A stretch of DNA of 64,000 bases from a virus. The DNA is taken from IMG/VR virus record IMGVR_UViG_3300048032_000927, positions 51,246 to 115,245 of that record; one strand, 5' to 3'. The position numbers and the translations under genes were made by a program. The notes beneath the pieces are model-generated. The model was given only the letters and a program-made list of their open reading frames with translations, was not told the origin of the DNA and made no database searches. Every line of letters starts with the position of its first letter. The first letter of the stretch is position 1. Positions 16,290-25,249 of this stretch are shown here, in pieces.

Positions 16290-19052
16290 GTGAGTTGTCC
16301 TCGTATATATACATTATCTAGCATTAGTGGAGAAAGTGGAATTCTCTATAATGTCTCAGGATCTGGACTAAATTACGAAACCGGATTTTTTAATACAATC
16401 AGTGGTTCAGAAATTTCAGGCGAATATATTTACACTCCTGAATTAAGAAATACAAACTTTGTATCAGAAACAGGTGTTTTCACAGATTTGCAGGCTGGAA
16501 ACATAACAGGTAATACAGGTTATTTTGATAGAGCTTACATAGACTATATACATAGCCATACAATATCTAACTCGTATAATATATCTTCTCCCCATTTGTC
16601 GGCCACAAATATTGGCAATACAAATCTTTCTTCTCATAATATTTCGTTATATGATAAAATTTCACTACTTAAATGCGATAAAGCATATCAAGTAAACTAC
16701 CAAAGGCCAGAAGTTACCTGCGAAACTGATTTTTTTTATTCGGGTTGGCGCAACTCAATCGAGGGAGGTAATAATGATTACCTAGGCAATTCATTAGATT
16801 TAAACGATGCAGGAGATTTTTTAGTTATAGGTGGAAATAGATACAACAGTAACGATGGCCTTATAAGAACATATTATTGGGACGGAGGCTCTTGGAATCA
16901 ATCTGGAATAGATATAGTTGGTTCAAGTGCAGAAAGCTTGGGTCACGTTGTTTCATTAAATTCAGATGGAGATATTTTGGTCTCAGCAGGTAATACAGCA
17001 AACTCAAATTCAGGAATTGTTTATGCTTATGATTGGATTGCTAATTCTTGGTCTCAAAGAATTAACCCTATTAGTGGTCAATCAATTGAAGAGTTCGGAT
17101 CTTCTTTGTCTCTAAATGCGGATGGTGATTATATTGTAGTTGGGGCTCCTTTAGCTAACGATAATTCAGGAATCGTGCGCGTTTACAACTGGGATAGCAG
17201 CGAATGGACCCAAATCGGAGATGACATTAGTGGCGTGTTAGACAATGAATCTTTGGGTTATTCTGTAGATATCAATTCAGATGGGAAAATTATATGCGCA
17301 GGAGGTCCTGGAGCAAATACAGACGAAGGAATAACTAGAGCATATCACTACAAAGGAGTTGCAGCGAGCGGCATACTTGATGGACTTCTTTTTACAGCGC
17401 TTGAAGATTCTATTAACTTTAACGGATTATCTATTTCTCTTTCTCAAATTGCTGGTGGTGCATCTTCACCAAATCCACCAACACCCGCCACAGTAGTTTT
17501 TGATTCACCCTCTAGCAGTATCTTAATATCTGGAGATATTAATAACGGTTCCGTAACTTACTCTGGTTTACTTGATGATATTACTGTTGGTTCAAATTTA
17601 ACTGAATTAAATAATGCTGGATTTAGCGCTTCTATTCTTGATGGTTTTGACGAAAATCCAATTAGTACTGCAGGGCCTATCATAACACAAGGCGGTCAAG
17701 ATCCCTCTTGGGATATCGTTGGTAAAACTATTAGTGGTGATGCAAACGAAAAATTAGGATATCAAGTATCTTTACATAAAAACGCTTCATACATTATGAC
17801 AAAAGGTATTGGAGGTAACGGAGGTAATGGCACAATTAAACAATATCAATTACATGGATCTTATAATAATTTTTCGGATACTCGCTACTGGACTCATTTA
17901 AATCAAGACGTAGAAGGGAAAACCTTTGATGTTAATGATTCTTTTTCTATATTGGCTGTCGGAATTGACTCTGAAGACTCCAACACCGGAGTCTGTAAAA
18001 TTTATGGCAAACAAGATAATGCTTGGGAGCAAATAGGTGAAGATTTAAATGGGCAATCCTTGAATGAAAGTTTCGGATATTCAGTCGCTTTAAATAGCGA
18101 TGGCGAAGTTCTTTGTATTGCTGGAAGTGAGTACGGATTAAATCAGGGGATAATTCGTCAATATAACTTTGACTATCGAGCAGACATACGGCTAAATTCC
18201 ACAAGAGTTACTGCTGATAATTTAAATTTAGAATATTATGAATTACCTACCTCAGACCCTCTTGTTCGAGGTGATGTCTGGAGAGATGAAAACGATTTCT
18301 TAAAAATCAGTCCAGGCTGGACTCCTGCTATTTTAAACACTATTGCATGGTATGACGCTGCGGATACATTTAGAATCACATCTACTAATAACACAATTAG
18401 TCAAGTTAACGATAAATCGGGTAATAATATAAACTTAACGGTTATTACTGCTGGCACAACTGGACCCAAAACTTCGACAAGAGTATTGAATAATTTAAAT
18501 GTGATAGAATGGTGCGAGCCTCGGCAATTACTAGAGAATAACATATTCTCTCACGATCAAGCGAATAGTGCTCTTTGTATAGCGATTGTTTTTAAGGCTG
18601 ATTTTAATAATTCGCAAGATTTTATTTTTGCCGGCACAGATAGCACTTCCGCAGGAAATCGCATGGCTATTCGCAGGCTCCACACAAACGATAGCGTTCA
18701 AATATTAGGCGGGAGTGGTACAGGTTCTAATATAGCGATTGGTTCCGGAAACGATACTGTCGTGGAAGGTCAAGATTATATAGTGGTTGTTAAACTTAAT
18801 TCCTCAAACTCCACTATCAGATTAAACGGACAGCTTAAAAAAACTGGAGATATAGGTACAAATCAAATAACATCTATAAATATGGGTGGGAACGCAATAG
18901 GATCTCAAAATATAAACGGCTACATAGCTGAATTTATAGCCTTTCTAGATACTGATCAACAAGAAAAAATCGAAGGTTATTTAGCTCACAAATGGAGCCT
19001 TGCTTCAAATTTGCCCGGAAATCATCCGTATAAAACATATTGGCCATTTTAA
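16290..19052 (+). CDS. Large repeat adhesin/tail-fibre-like protein with propeller repeats and LamG-like C-terminus
   Basis: 920 aa from GTG. Residues 1-130 are rich in short 'SGxxxN/TG' strands typical of fibre stems. From about 150 to 640 there are several ~48-residue repeats of the form 'LNxDGDxLVxGxxxxxxxxGxVRxYxWxxxxWxQIGxxIxG' (for example LNADGDYIVVGAPLANDNSG), like FG-GAP or beta-propeller blades. Residues about 680-920 resemble a LamG/concanavalin-type jelly roll, ending in IEGYLAHKWSLASNLPGNHP, an ending seen in marine phage and bacterial surface proteins. Best guess: virion receptor-binding or decorating protein that recognises host glycan. It directly follows nrdB. Confidence 0.7.
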   Translation: MSCPRIYTLSSISGESGILYNVSGSGLNYETGFFNTISGSEISGEYIYTPELRNTNFVSETGVFTDLQAGNITGNTGYFDRAYIDYIHSHTISNSYNISSPHLSATNIGNTNLSSHNISLYDKISLLKCDKAYQVNYQRPEVTCETDFFYSGWRNSIEGGNNDYLGNSLDLNDAGDFLVIGGNRYNSNDGLIRTYYWDGGSWNQSGIDIVGSSAESLGHVVSLNSDGDILVSAGNTANSNSGIVYAYDWIANSWSQRINPISGQSIEEFGSSLSLNADGDYIVVGAPLANDNSGIVRVYNWDSSEWTQIGDDISGVLDNESLGYSVDINSDGKIICAGGPGANTDEGITRAYHYKGVAASGILDGLLFTALEDSINFNGLSISLSQIAGGASSPNPPTPATVVFDSPSSSILISGDINNGSVTYSGLLDDITVGSNLTELNNAGFSASILDGFDENPISTAGPIITQGGQDPSWDIVGKTISGDANEKLGYQVSLHKNASYIMTKGIGGNGGNGTIKQYQLHGSYNNFSDTRYWTHLNQDVEGKTFDVNDSFSILAVGIDSEDSNTGVCKIYGKQDNAWEQIGEDLNGQSLNESFGYSVALNSDGEVLCIAGSEYGLNQGIIRQYNFDYRADIRLNSTRVTADNLNLEYYELPTSDPLVRGDVWRDENDFLKISPGWTPAILNTIAWYDAADTFRITSTNNTISQVNDKSGNNINLTVITAGTTGPKTSTRVLNNLNVIEWCEPRQLLENNIFSHDQANSALCIAIVFKADFNNSQDFIFAGTDSTSAGNRMAIRRLHTNDSVQILGGSGTGSNIAIGSGNDTVVEGQDYIVVVKLNSSNSTIRLNGQLKKTGDIGTNQITSINMGGNAIGSQNINGYIAEFIAFLDTDQQEKIEGYLAHKWSLASNLPGNHPYKTYWPF

Positions 19053-19066
19053 AATAGGCGTTTTTT
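19043..19066 (+). terminator. Probable rho-independent terminator
   Basis: GCC(ATTTTAAAAT)AGGC hairpin overlapping the adhesin stop codon, followed by GTTTTTTC. The stem is short, but the GC-closed base plus T-run is the usual pattern. Confidence 0.4.
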
Positions 19067-19084
19067 CTTTATAATAAGTTTATA

Positions 19085-19618
19085 TTGGACGGATATAAAC
19101 AGAAATTAATCAGGAAATTAAAGACTCGTTGCTCTGAATTAAACGAAGAGCTCTGCGAGGTAGAATCTTTGTTTAATCAGGCCGTACCTCTTTTTTGCGC
19201 TGCAGTAGATAACTTCTGCAAATCTAATGATTTAGAAAACCCGTTAAATTCATTAAAAGATGATAAAGAAGAGGAAAAAATACAATTTTCTTCTAATTTT
19301 AAATCTGTTTATCGTAAAATAGCAATCGAAACCCACCCGGACAAAGGTATTGAAGATGATAAAAAACTAGAATTATACCATGATGCCACAGATGCAAAAA
19401 AAAATCAACAAATTGATAAAATTATCAGTATAGCAAAAGACTTAAAAATAGACATTTATGACTTTAGTTTCGAGGATATAAAGTTGATCGAGCAATCTAT
19501 GTCTGATACAGAAGAAAAAATTAACAAAATACGCTCAAGCTACCCGTGGGCCTGGTTCTTTTCTAATGTAAAAAAAAGAGATGATATTATATCTGGGTTC
19601 GTGCTTAATAAAGTGTAA
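19085..19618 (+). CDS. J-domain (DnaJ-like) protein
   Basis: 177 aa from TTG at 19085, preceded by TATAAT at 19070-19075. An N-terminal coiled region (residues 1-50) leads into a J-domain: FKSVYRKIAIETHPDKG with the HPD tripeptide that activates DnaK. Instead of a Gly/Phe region it continues with IAKDLKIDIYDFSFEDIKLIEQ and ends in SSYPWAWFF. This arrangement matches small J-proteins of marine T4-like phages, which would steer the host Hsp70. Function beyond that is unknown. Confidence 0.75.
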   Translation: MDGYKQKLIRKLKTRCSELNEELCEVESLFNQAVPLFCAAVDNFCKSNDLENPLNSLKDDKEEEKIQFSSNFKSVYRKIAIETHPDKGIEDDKKLELYHDATDAKKNQQIDKIISIAKDLKIDIYDFSFEDIKLIEQSMSDTEEKINKIRSSYPWAWFFSNVKKRDDIISGFVLNKV

Positions 19619-19621
19619 TAC
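19613..19621 (+). promoter_or_regulatory. GTGTAATAC element
   Basis: Overlaps the stop of the J-domain gene and lies 7 nt before an ATG (19629) that opens only a 15-codon frame. It may serve the short gene at 19700. The final base is C, not T, so it is a weaker member of the set. Confidence 0.25.
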
Positions 19622-19699
19622 ATAATTTATGGACTGTAGCCTTATAATTTGTATCTTTTTTAATCTTTTTTTTTAATCTACTTATGAATCTTAAGGTAT

Positions 19700-19804
19700 A
19701 TGGAGTATTGCGTAATCACTTGGTTTAAGGAAATAAATGGCCCGTTTAATTATAAAGAGGACTGCTACTTTGATAGTAAAGAAGCTATCTCGTCTTTTGG
19801 TTAA
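19700..19804 (+). CDS. Possible 34-aa microprotein
   Basis: ATG at 19700, behind a TTAAGG ribosome-like site, encodes MEYCVITWFKEINGPFNYKE followed by DCYFDSKEAISSFG. The composition looks protein-like (aromatic and charged residues alternating). An overlapping 30-codon frame at 19737-19829 (basic, starting MARLIIKR, behind AAGGAAATAA) is the competing reading. The rest of 19619-19833 shows T-runs and no other gene. Confidence 0.35.
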   Translation: MEYCVITWFKEINGPFNYKEDCYFDSKEAISSFG

Positions 19805-19833
19805 AGAGGTGCCTGCTCCACCTACGTAATTTT

Positions 19834-20475
19834 ATGATAAATTTAGTAAAGCAAGCCATAAATAAAGCAAAATGTGTATATGAAAATAAAAGCATACAAA
19901 TACTCGAATACCTCGATAAAGAAATCAAATACGAACAATCTTTAAAATATTATACAGACCAGAATCACATAAATAAATTAACAATGGAATACGAAGCTTA
20001 TCCTTTTAACGAATCAATTCATAGTCTTAGCTGTATGCCCGAGCCAGCTATAGAAGAAATTATCAGGGTTAATAAACGAATCACAGAACATACTTGGGGC
20101 GTTATATTAGAATCAGATAAAATTTCCGATTTAAATGTTTATATTGCGCAAATGAATAAAGTTCAAATTAATGCAAGACAAGCTAATTTTTTTGTTGTTA
20201 CAGATTCAGAAGAAGTATTATTAAAATTACATGATATATTCAACTGGATGAATAAAGTTTTTTATATTGTACCCAATACATACAATAGTAATATAGAAGA
20301 AGAATACAGAGCAAGTATTAATTTTCATTGCTTGAAACATCTAGACAAGCATATCTCTACCCCAAACTCTACATACATGAATATGTTAAAGCAAATTGGA
20401 GGTAAACAGGTTACAGTCCCAAGCCTTAGTAGAGTATTTTGTTTTAACGCCAAAAGATTAGTGCCAGAAGAATGA
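19834..20475 (+). CDS. Hypothetical protein opening glycan block B
   Basis: 213 aa, no confident family. The segment RQANFFVVTDSEEVLLKLHDIF resembles the 'ffvatDs....' strand in the fucosyltransferase-like proteins at 2917 and 23715, hinting at a GT-B-like C-terminal domain, but the HxR motif is absent. It overlaps the next gene by ATGA, so it is translationally coupled to a glycosyltransferase. Function unknown. Confidence 0.6.
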   Translation: MINLVKQAINKAKCVYENKSIQILEYLDKEIKYEQSLKYYTDQNHINKLTMEYEAYPFNESIHSLSCMPEPAIEEIIRVNKRITEHTWGVILESDKISDLNVYIAQMNKVQINARQANFFVVTDSEEVLLKLHDIFNWMNKVFYIVPNTYNSNIEEEYRASINFHCLKHLDKHISTPNSTYMNMLKQIGGKQVTVPSLSRVFCFNAKRLVPEE

Positions 20476-21401
20476 AAAGAATATCGTACATAGTTTGCTC
20501 TCGTAATGATAATTATAACGGCGATTCTGTGGGCAGATGCATCAACACGGTTAATCACGCTTGTGAAATTATCAAAAAAAATAATGTAGAAGATGAATCT
20601 GAAGTTTTGCTTATTGACTGGTGTTCAAGAAATGTGCCAATGAAAGATGCTATCACTAGCGGATTGGTTCCAGAAACTCAAGGCTTGCTTAAAATTGTGA
20701 CCGTTCCACCTGATATAGCGGACAAGCATCAAGGCGACTCACCATTCTCTGAGGTTCATGCCATGAATGTAGGTTTCCGCCAGATGGAAGGTAAACATTT
20801 TGCTCGCATCGATCAAGATACATTAATAGGTCAGCGTTTCATGGATTGGTTTCATCATGAATTTGAAGTTAAAGATTATGGTTGGCCGTGGCCCCGTGCA
20901 TCTTTCTGCAGCCGCCGAAATTTAGATGAATCACAGTCCCATCATTCTGTTTTTCGTGATTTTATATATGACCAACAACTTTCTTACAAGGTTGAGATTT
21001 GTCACGAGCACAATCATTACAGTCGATTGATGCCAAATAAGCAGGTCTTTCCTTTTTACGGTGGAGCAGTTGGCGTCATGATGGTTGAAAGAGAGTGTTA
21101 TCTAGAGCATAAAGGCTTCAACGAGCAACTTGTATACATGAACAGTATGGATACCGAATTCATGAACAGGATTGCTGCAAAAGAAGATATCTACAATCTA
21201 TGTCTAGCGATTGATGCAGATTTCTATCATCAATTTCATGGTCGTGATGATGGCGCGTCAAATGATACTACTCAGCCACACGCACAACAAGAAGGTGCTA
21301 GGAAAACTAATTCTTTAGACATTAGAAACAAGTTACTAGATAACCCCAACCCAGATAATTGGGGTTTGCTTGACGAAGACTTGGAGGTTACAGCCTTATG
21401 A
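20472..21401 (+). CDS. GT-A (GT2-like) glycosyltransferase
   Basis: 309 aa. RISYIVCSRNDNYNGDSVGR is a GT2 first strand; VLLIDWCSRN is the following nucleotide-contact strand; VHAMNVGFRQMEGKHFARIDQDTLIG holds the 'N.g...A...fi..lDqD' region with DQD as the metal site. FYGGAVGVMMVERECYLEHKG matches the 'gg....r..f...GgfdE' acceptor part, with MDTEFMNRI supplying the catalytic 'ED'-like position. Conserved and intact; sugar specificity unknown. Confidence 0.75.
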   Translation: MKRISYIVCSRNDNYNGDSVGRCINTVNHACEIIKKNNVEDESEVLLIDWCSRNVPMKDAITSGLVPETQGLLKIVTVPPDIADKHQGDSPFSEVHAMNVGFRQMEGKHFARIDQDTLIGQRFMDWFHHEFEVKDYGWPWPRASFCSRRNLDESQSHHSVFRDFIYDQQLSYKVEICHEHNHYSRLMPNKQVFPFYGGAVGVMMVERECYLEHKGFNEQLVYMNSMDTEFMNRIAAKEDIYNLCLAIDADFYHQFHGRDDGASNDTTQPHAQQEGARKTNSLDIRNKLLDNPNPDNWGLLDEDLEVTAL

Positions 21402-22249
21402 GTAATGTTATTTATGTAATTAACGATTTACCAAAGGACACTGACTTTGCGAATCCTGGCTATAAAGACATGGCATGGGTTCCTCATTGCCTTGGATCTA
21501 TTGAAAAGTATGCAGAGAAAATTGGTTGCGATTTAAAGACTATATCAATGTCAGACTTTCCTGGCTATCAAGATATACATCAATATACGTTTAGTCATTA
21601 CCAGAAGAGTACGTTTGTTAAGGTTCTGTTTTTGCATGAGTTCCTAAAGACTGATTATGATAAATTCGCATTGCTTGATCTTGATATGGTTGTAAGCAAA
21701 ACTGCCCCCGACATTTTTGAGTATCACAAAGATGATGAATTCATGATGCAGTATGGTTTTAACGAAGCAGTAGTCAAAAAGAATGAAGTATTTTTAAAAG
21801 AATATTTAAAGGCTATCCCTCAAGACGAAGACGTCTACTGGTTTAATGAAAAAAGCCAACGCAATATACCTAAGTATAATTTAAACTTAGGCTGCTACAT
21901 TATGAGCCGCAAGATTGTATCCGAGATGGTTGAGGTATTACCAGACCAATATTCTATCGTAGATTTCCTAAAAGAGCATAACTTAATTGATAACCCAGTT
22001 TTGGAAATACTTGGGGAGCGCAAAGATTTCATTGATCAAGACATGTACGGCTATGCATATGCCAAAACAACCGTTACCGATTATCATAAACCTCTTCAAT
22101 GGGTGTGGAATGCGAACTATCAGGCTTGCTTCCAAAAAGGTAAAGATAATAAAGATTTTTACTTATGCCATCTTTGCGGTGAAGACGGAAAGGAGTTCTT
22201 GCTAGACAATTTAAATAACCCCGAAGTCATGGAGAAAATCGATGTATAG
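21398..22249 (+). CDS. GT-A glycosyltransferase (GT8-like)
   Basis: 283 aa. KVLFLHEFLKTDYDKFALLDLDMVV contains the DLD metal motif preceded by the 'K...l...l..yd..lylD.D' helix-strand unit; NLGCYIM is the 'N.G......' strand; DFIDQDMYGYA matches 'DQd..n'. The protein is probably a retaining transferase. It overlaps both neighbours, including a sulfotransferase gene downstream. Confidence 0.7.
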   Translation: MSNVIYVINDLPKDTDFANPGYKDMAWVPHCLGSIEKYAEKIGCDLKTISMSDFPGYQDIHQYTFSHYQKSTFVKVLFLHEFLKTDYDKFALLDLDMVVSKTAPDIFEYHKDDEFMMQYGFNEAVVKKNEVFLKEYLKAIPQDEDVYWFNEKSQRNIPKYNLNLGCYIMSRKIVSEMVEVLPDQYSIVDFLKEHNLIDNPVLEILGERKDFIDQDMYGYAYAKTTVTDYHKPLQWVWNANYQACFQKGKDNKDFYLCHLCGEDGKEFLLDNLNNPEVMEKIDV

Positions 22250-22928
22250 CCACGATCATAAATTCATTTACGTTCATATCCCAAAATCGGGTGGCACATT
22301 TATTAAGCATTATCTTTTATCAAACATAGAGCCTGATTACGAGAATAATCAAAATCAGCAGGACTATGATGATAAATATAAAACTACATGCGAAAGAGCC
22401 ATTAATGGAATACTTTGGGAGGTTCCTGATTACAAAGATTATTTTAAATTTACTGTAGTTCGCAATCCTTTTGACCGCGTAGTCTCCATGTTTTCATATC
22501 TTGGCGGCTGGAAATATGATTATTTTGTAGAGAATAATATCGACTCTCCTAAAATGCCTTATGTGCAAAAGTTTCATGATTTTTATATCAGAGACGACTT
22601 TGACGGTTTTATTGATTACGCTTACGAACAAAAAGCCATTAAAGAGTTTCACGCGGGATATTATGAAACTAACTTAAACAGGGTAACAGTTAGAGGTAGA
22701 GTGGAAATAGATAAATTTTTTAAAGTGGAAGACATGCAAAAGTGCTTATTCCAGTTGCAAATGAAACTTGGCTTTGAAAGCCGAAAGGGATTTGATGACT
22801 GGCGAAAGAATAGTAGCGCAGAGTATAAAAAGAAACAAGACTACAAAGATTATTATTCAACATACAGCAAAGACTATATAGAAAAACATTTTGCAGAAGA
22901 TTTAATTTATTTTAATTATGGATTCTAA
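22242..22928 (+). CDS. Sulfotransferase (Sulfotransfer_2-type)
   Basis: 228 aa. FIYVHIPKSGGTFIKHYLL is the 5'-phosphosulfate-binding loop for PAPS, and FTVVRNPFDRVVSMFSYL is the 3'-phosphate-binding strand with the conserved Arg and Ser. These are the two signatures of carbohydrate sulfotransferases. It would move sulfate from PAPS to a sugar hydroxyl. No PAPS-synthesis gene is in the window, so host PAPS is presumably used. Confidence 0.88.
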   Translation: MYSHDHKFIYVHIPKSGGTFIKHYLLSNIEPDYENNQNQQDYDDKYKTTCERAINGILWEVPDYKDYFKFTVVRNPFDRVVSMFSYLGGWKYDYFVENNIDSPKMPYVQKFHDFYIRDDFDGFIDYAYEQKAIKEFHAGYYETNLNRVTVRGRVEIDKFFKVEDMQKCLFQLQMKLGFESRKGFDDWRKNSSAEYKKKQDYKDYYSTYSKDYIEKHFAEDLIYFNYGF

Positions 22929-23718
22929 ATTTGTAGTTTTCGGTCAAGAAAGGGCAGGAACCACAAGTTTAATTGCCGCTCTTAACAAGAATGATCGGAT
23001 TGTTCATGAGCCGCTATCTTCTTTGACTGGCGATCTTGAGCATAACTCACGGTACGCTAAGATTATTGAAGAACATGGAATGAATCCAGAATATTTACCA
23101 AAGTCAGACCATATACCGTATTTCAATAAATTTAATAATATATCGGAAGACAAAGATAAGCTTTGGGATTTTTTAGATGATTTATTTAAAACTTTTGATG
23201 GAGTTAAACATGTCTGGTGTACAGTTTCAGAAGTAGGTAACGAAAACTTTATATATTACTGCGCGGCACACGGCATAAAAATTATATACCAATATAGAGA
23301 AAGTGCATTTTATCCTGCAGTTTCGTGGCAGCTTGCTAACCAAGTTCAAGTTTGGCAGCTGGGCGAACAAAAAGAGCACAAAGAAAAAGTTGACTCATTC
23401 AACTACCAAGAATTAGAAGAGCCACCTATACAAAGAAGAATTAAATGGTATAAAAAATACTTACCACATTATCATGGGCTACTTCCTCCTGATGCCTACA
23501 TCTCTAAATACGAAGATCTTTACGGCTTAGAAACTTATCAACAAAGGCTTGCTCAATTTGATAATATAGCCGCATATCTTGATATAGAGGTTGATTATAA
23601 TAATGTTGAGAATTTCTTGGGTACAGACAGAAGAGTATTTGGTAAAAAAGCATATAAAAAAATACCAAACTATCAAGAAATGTTTGATAAATATGGAGAT
23701 GAGAAGATTATATTGTGA
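22918..23718 (+). CDS. Sulfotransferase-like protein (Stf0-like)
   Basis: 266 aa. FVVFGQERAGTTSLIAAL is a PAPS-loop-like motif with Arg-Ala-Gly-Thr-Thr, and IIYQYRESAFYPAVSWQLA resembles the 3'-phosphate motif of Stf0 (trehalose 2-sulfotransferase) proteins ('l.R.n...qavS...a'). NQVQVWQLGEQ continues that pattern. Overlaps the preceding sulfotransferase and the next gene. Less typical than the other four sulfotransferases. Confidence 0.65.
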   Translation: MDSKFVVFGQERAGTTSLIAALNKNDRIVHEPLSSLTGDLEHNSRYAKIIEEHGMNPEYLPKSDHIPYFNKFNNISEDKDKLWDFLDDLFKTFDGVKHVWCTVSEVGNENFIYYCAAHGIKIIYQYRESAFYPAVSWQLANQVQVWQLGEQKEHKEKVDSFNYQELEEPPIQRRIKWYKKYLPHYHGLLPPDAYISKYEDLYGLETYQQRLAQFDNIAAYLDIEVDYNNVENFLGTDRRVFGKKAYKKIPNYQEMFDKYGDEKIIL

Positions 23719-24602
23719 ACGATTATTATTATTTTTCTCGTGATACTGGCTGGGGCGATACTTTGTGGCATCTCACAAATGCCTTAATGTATTGTGAGCA
23801 GAATAACAAAGGTATGCTTATTGATATGCGCGGGCATTGGGCCAGCAAAGGTGATAGTAATTTGTTCACCGAATACTTTCACCATATTGATACAGACATC
23901 GAAGTCATCATAAATGAAGAATACATAGACCAACTCAAAAAAGATGCCGAAAAACATTCTGACTCTAGATTAGTAATAAAAAACCCACTTAAATCTAAAG
24001 AAGAGTCTAAAAAATTTTATGATACATTTGATCGAATCAGCGTTCACGGAACTATCGCCAAAGAAATAGATGAGATACGTGAAAAATATTTTGCCGCGAA
24101 TTATATAGTTGGAGTTCATGCCAGAACATCAAACGGAGAAGTTTTGCCGCTAAGAACCGGAAACTCAAATCGTTTTCAGGGAGAAAGAAATGCAATACAA
24201 ACTATTTTTGATATTTACAAAGAGAAAATAGATCAGGTATTATTTGATGATCCTCGTGCATTTTTAAAAGCTTGTGATAATTATAAATTTTTTGTGGCCA
24301 CAGATTCAAAGCAGTTTGTTGATTTGTTTGAAAAAGAATACGGTAATACAATCGTAACCGAAAGGTATTTTGCCCCTCCAGGTTGTGGCACTGGCCACGA
24401 AAAAGGCGAACAATCCACAGAGATACAAATTCAGATGGAAGAAAAATATGGACGCATAAACATAGCTAAAGAAGCTTTGGTTGACTTTTACTTATTACAG
24501 TATACAAATTTTTTATTTAAAAACTTTAGCAGGTTTAATGAATTTTGTTTGTACAAAGGAATACCAAATTTTCACATTAATTTTCAGGAGAAGTGTTATT
24601 AA
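23715..24602 (+). CDS. Fucosyltransferase-like GT-B protein (NodZ/GT23 type)
   Basis: 295 aa from GTG overlapping the previous stop. IVGVHARTSNGE (about residue 130) is the HxR motif of GDP-fucose-dependent transferases; YKFFVATDSKQFVDLFEKEYG is the next conserved strand; INIAKEALVDFYLLQYTNFLFKN matches the NodZ/FUT8 C-terminal helix. Flanked by sulfotransferases on both sides, which suggests sulfation of a fucosylated product. Confidence 0.65.
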   Translation: MNDYYYFSRDTGWGDTLWHLTNALMYCEQNNKGMLIDMRGHWASKGDSNLFTEYFHHIDTDIEVIINEEYIDQLKKDAEKHSDSRLVIKNPLKSKEESKKFYDTFDRISVHGTIAKEIDEIREKYFAANYIVGVHARTSNGEVLPLRTGNSNRFQGERNAIQTIFDIYKEKIDQVLFDDPRAFLKACDNYKFFVATDSKQFVDLFEKEYGNTIVTERYFAPPGCGTGHEKGEQSTEIQIQMEEKYGRINIAKEALVDFYLLQYTNFLFKNFSRFNEFCLYKGIPNFHINFQEKCY

Positions 24603-25247
24603 ATGATTGGTCACAAAAATAAATGCATATTTATACATATTCCTAAAGCCGCAGGAACTTCTGTGGAGAACTTCTTAAGGCAAATCGACCCAGAGATACC
24701 ATCAAAGGTTTTAAGAAAGAGAGGTTTTAGTAAATTTTTCAACGATCATTTAGATTACTATGTTTTTTCTTTTGTTCGCAACCCATATAATCGTTTTGTT
24801 TCTGCATGGAAGTGGGGCGAACTACAGTATCGAGTACATCCAGACATAAAATTTTATCAAAAAAAGAGGTCTGTATCTTTTGACGAGTATGTCCAATTAA
24901 CCGTAGATGATGAATATAGAATGTTCAATAAAGACCTTTGGAGTGAGTATGACAGTTATCATACCTTGCCTCAGTTTGAGTTTTTTCCTCACTTAAATGG
25001 TGGCCACTATTTTACAGATAAAATTAACCCTGATTTTACTTGTAATTTTATTGGTAGGTTTGAGAACTTGCACGAAGATTTCAATAAAGTTTGCACTAAT
25101 ATAGGCATAAAGGAATTAAAACTTCCACATGCATATAATTCAAAAAACTTTAAGGAAGAATTTGAATGGAGCGACTTATCAAGAGACAAAATATATAACT
25201 ACTACAAAAAAGACTTTGAATTATTTTATTCAGATATAGATAAGTAA
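24603..25247 (+). CDS. Sulfotransferase (Sulfotransfer_2-type)
   Basis: 214 aa. CIFIHIPKAAGTSVENFL is the PAPS 5'-phosphosulfate loop; VFSFVRNPYNRFVSAWKW is the 3'-phosphate strand. FIGRFENLHEDFNKVC is a further conserved C-terminal motif shared with the proteins at 26023 and 37444, which look like paralogues. Starts 1 nt after the preceding stop. Confidence 0.9.
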   Translation: MIGHKNKCIFIHIPKAAGTSVENFLRQIDPEIPSKVLRKRGFSKFFNDHLDYYVFSFVRNPYNRFVSAWKWGELQYRVHPDIKFYQKKRSVSFDEYVQLTVDDEYRMFNKDLWSEYDSYHTLPQFEFFPHLNGGHYFTDKINPDFTCNFIGRFENLHEDFNKVCTNIGIKELKLPHAYNSKNFKEEFEWSDLSRDKIYNYYKKDFELFYSDIDK

Positions 25248-25249
25248 AA

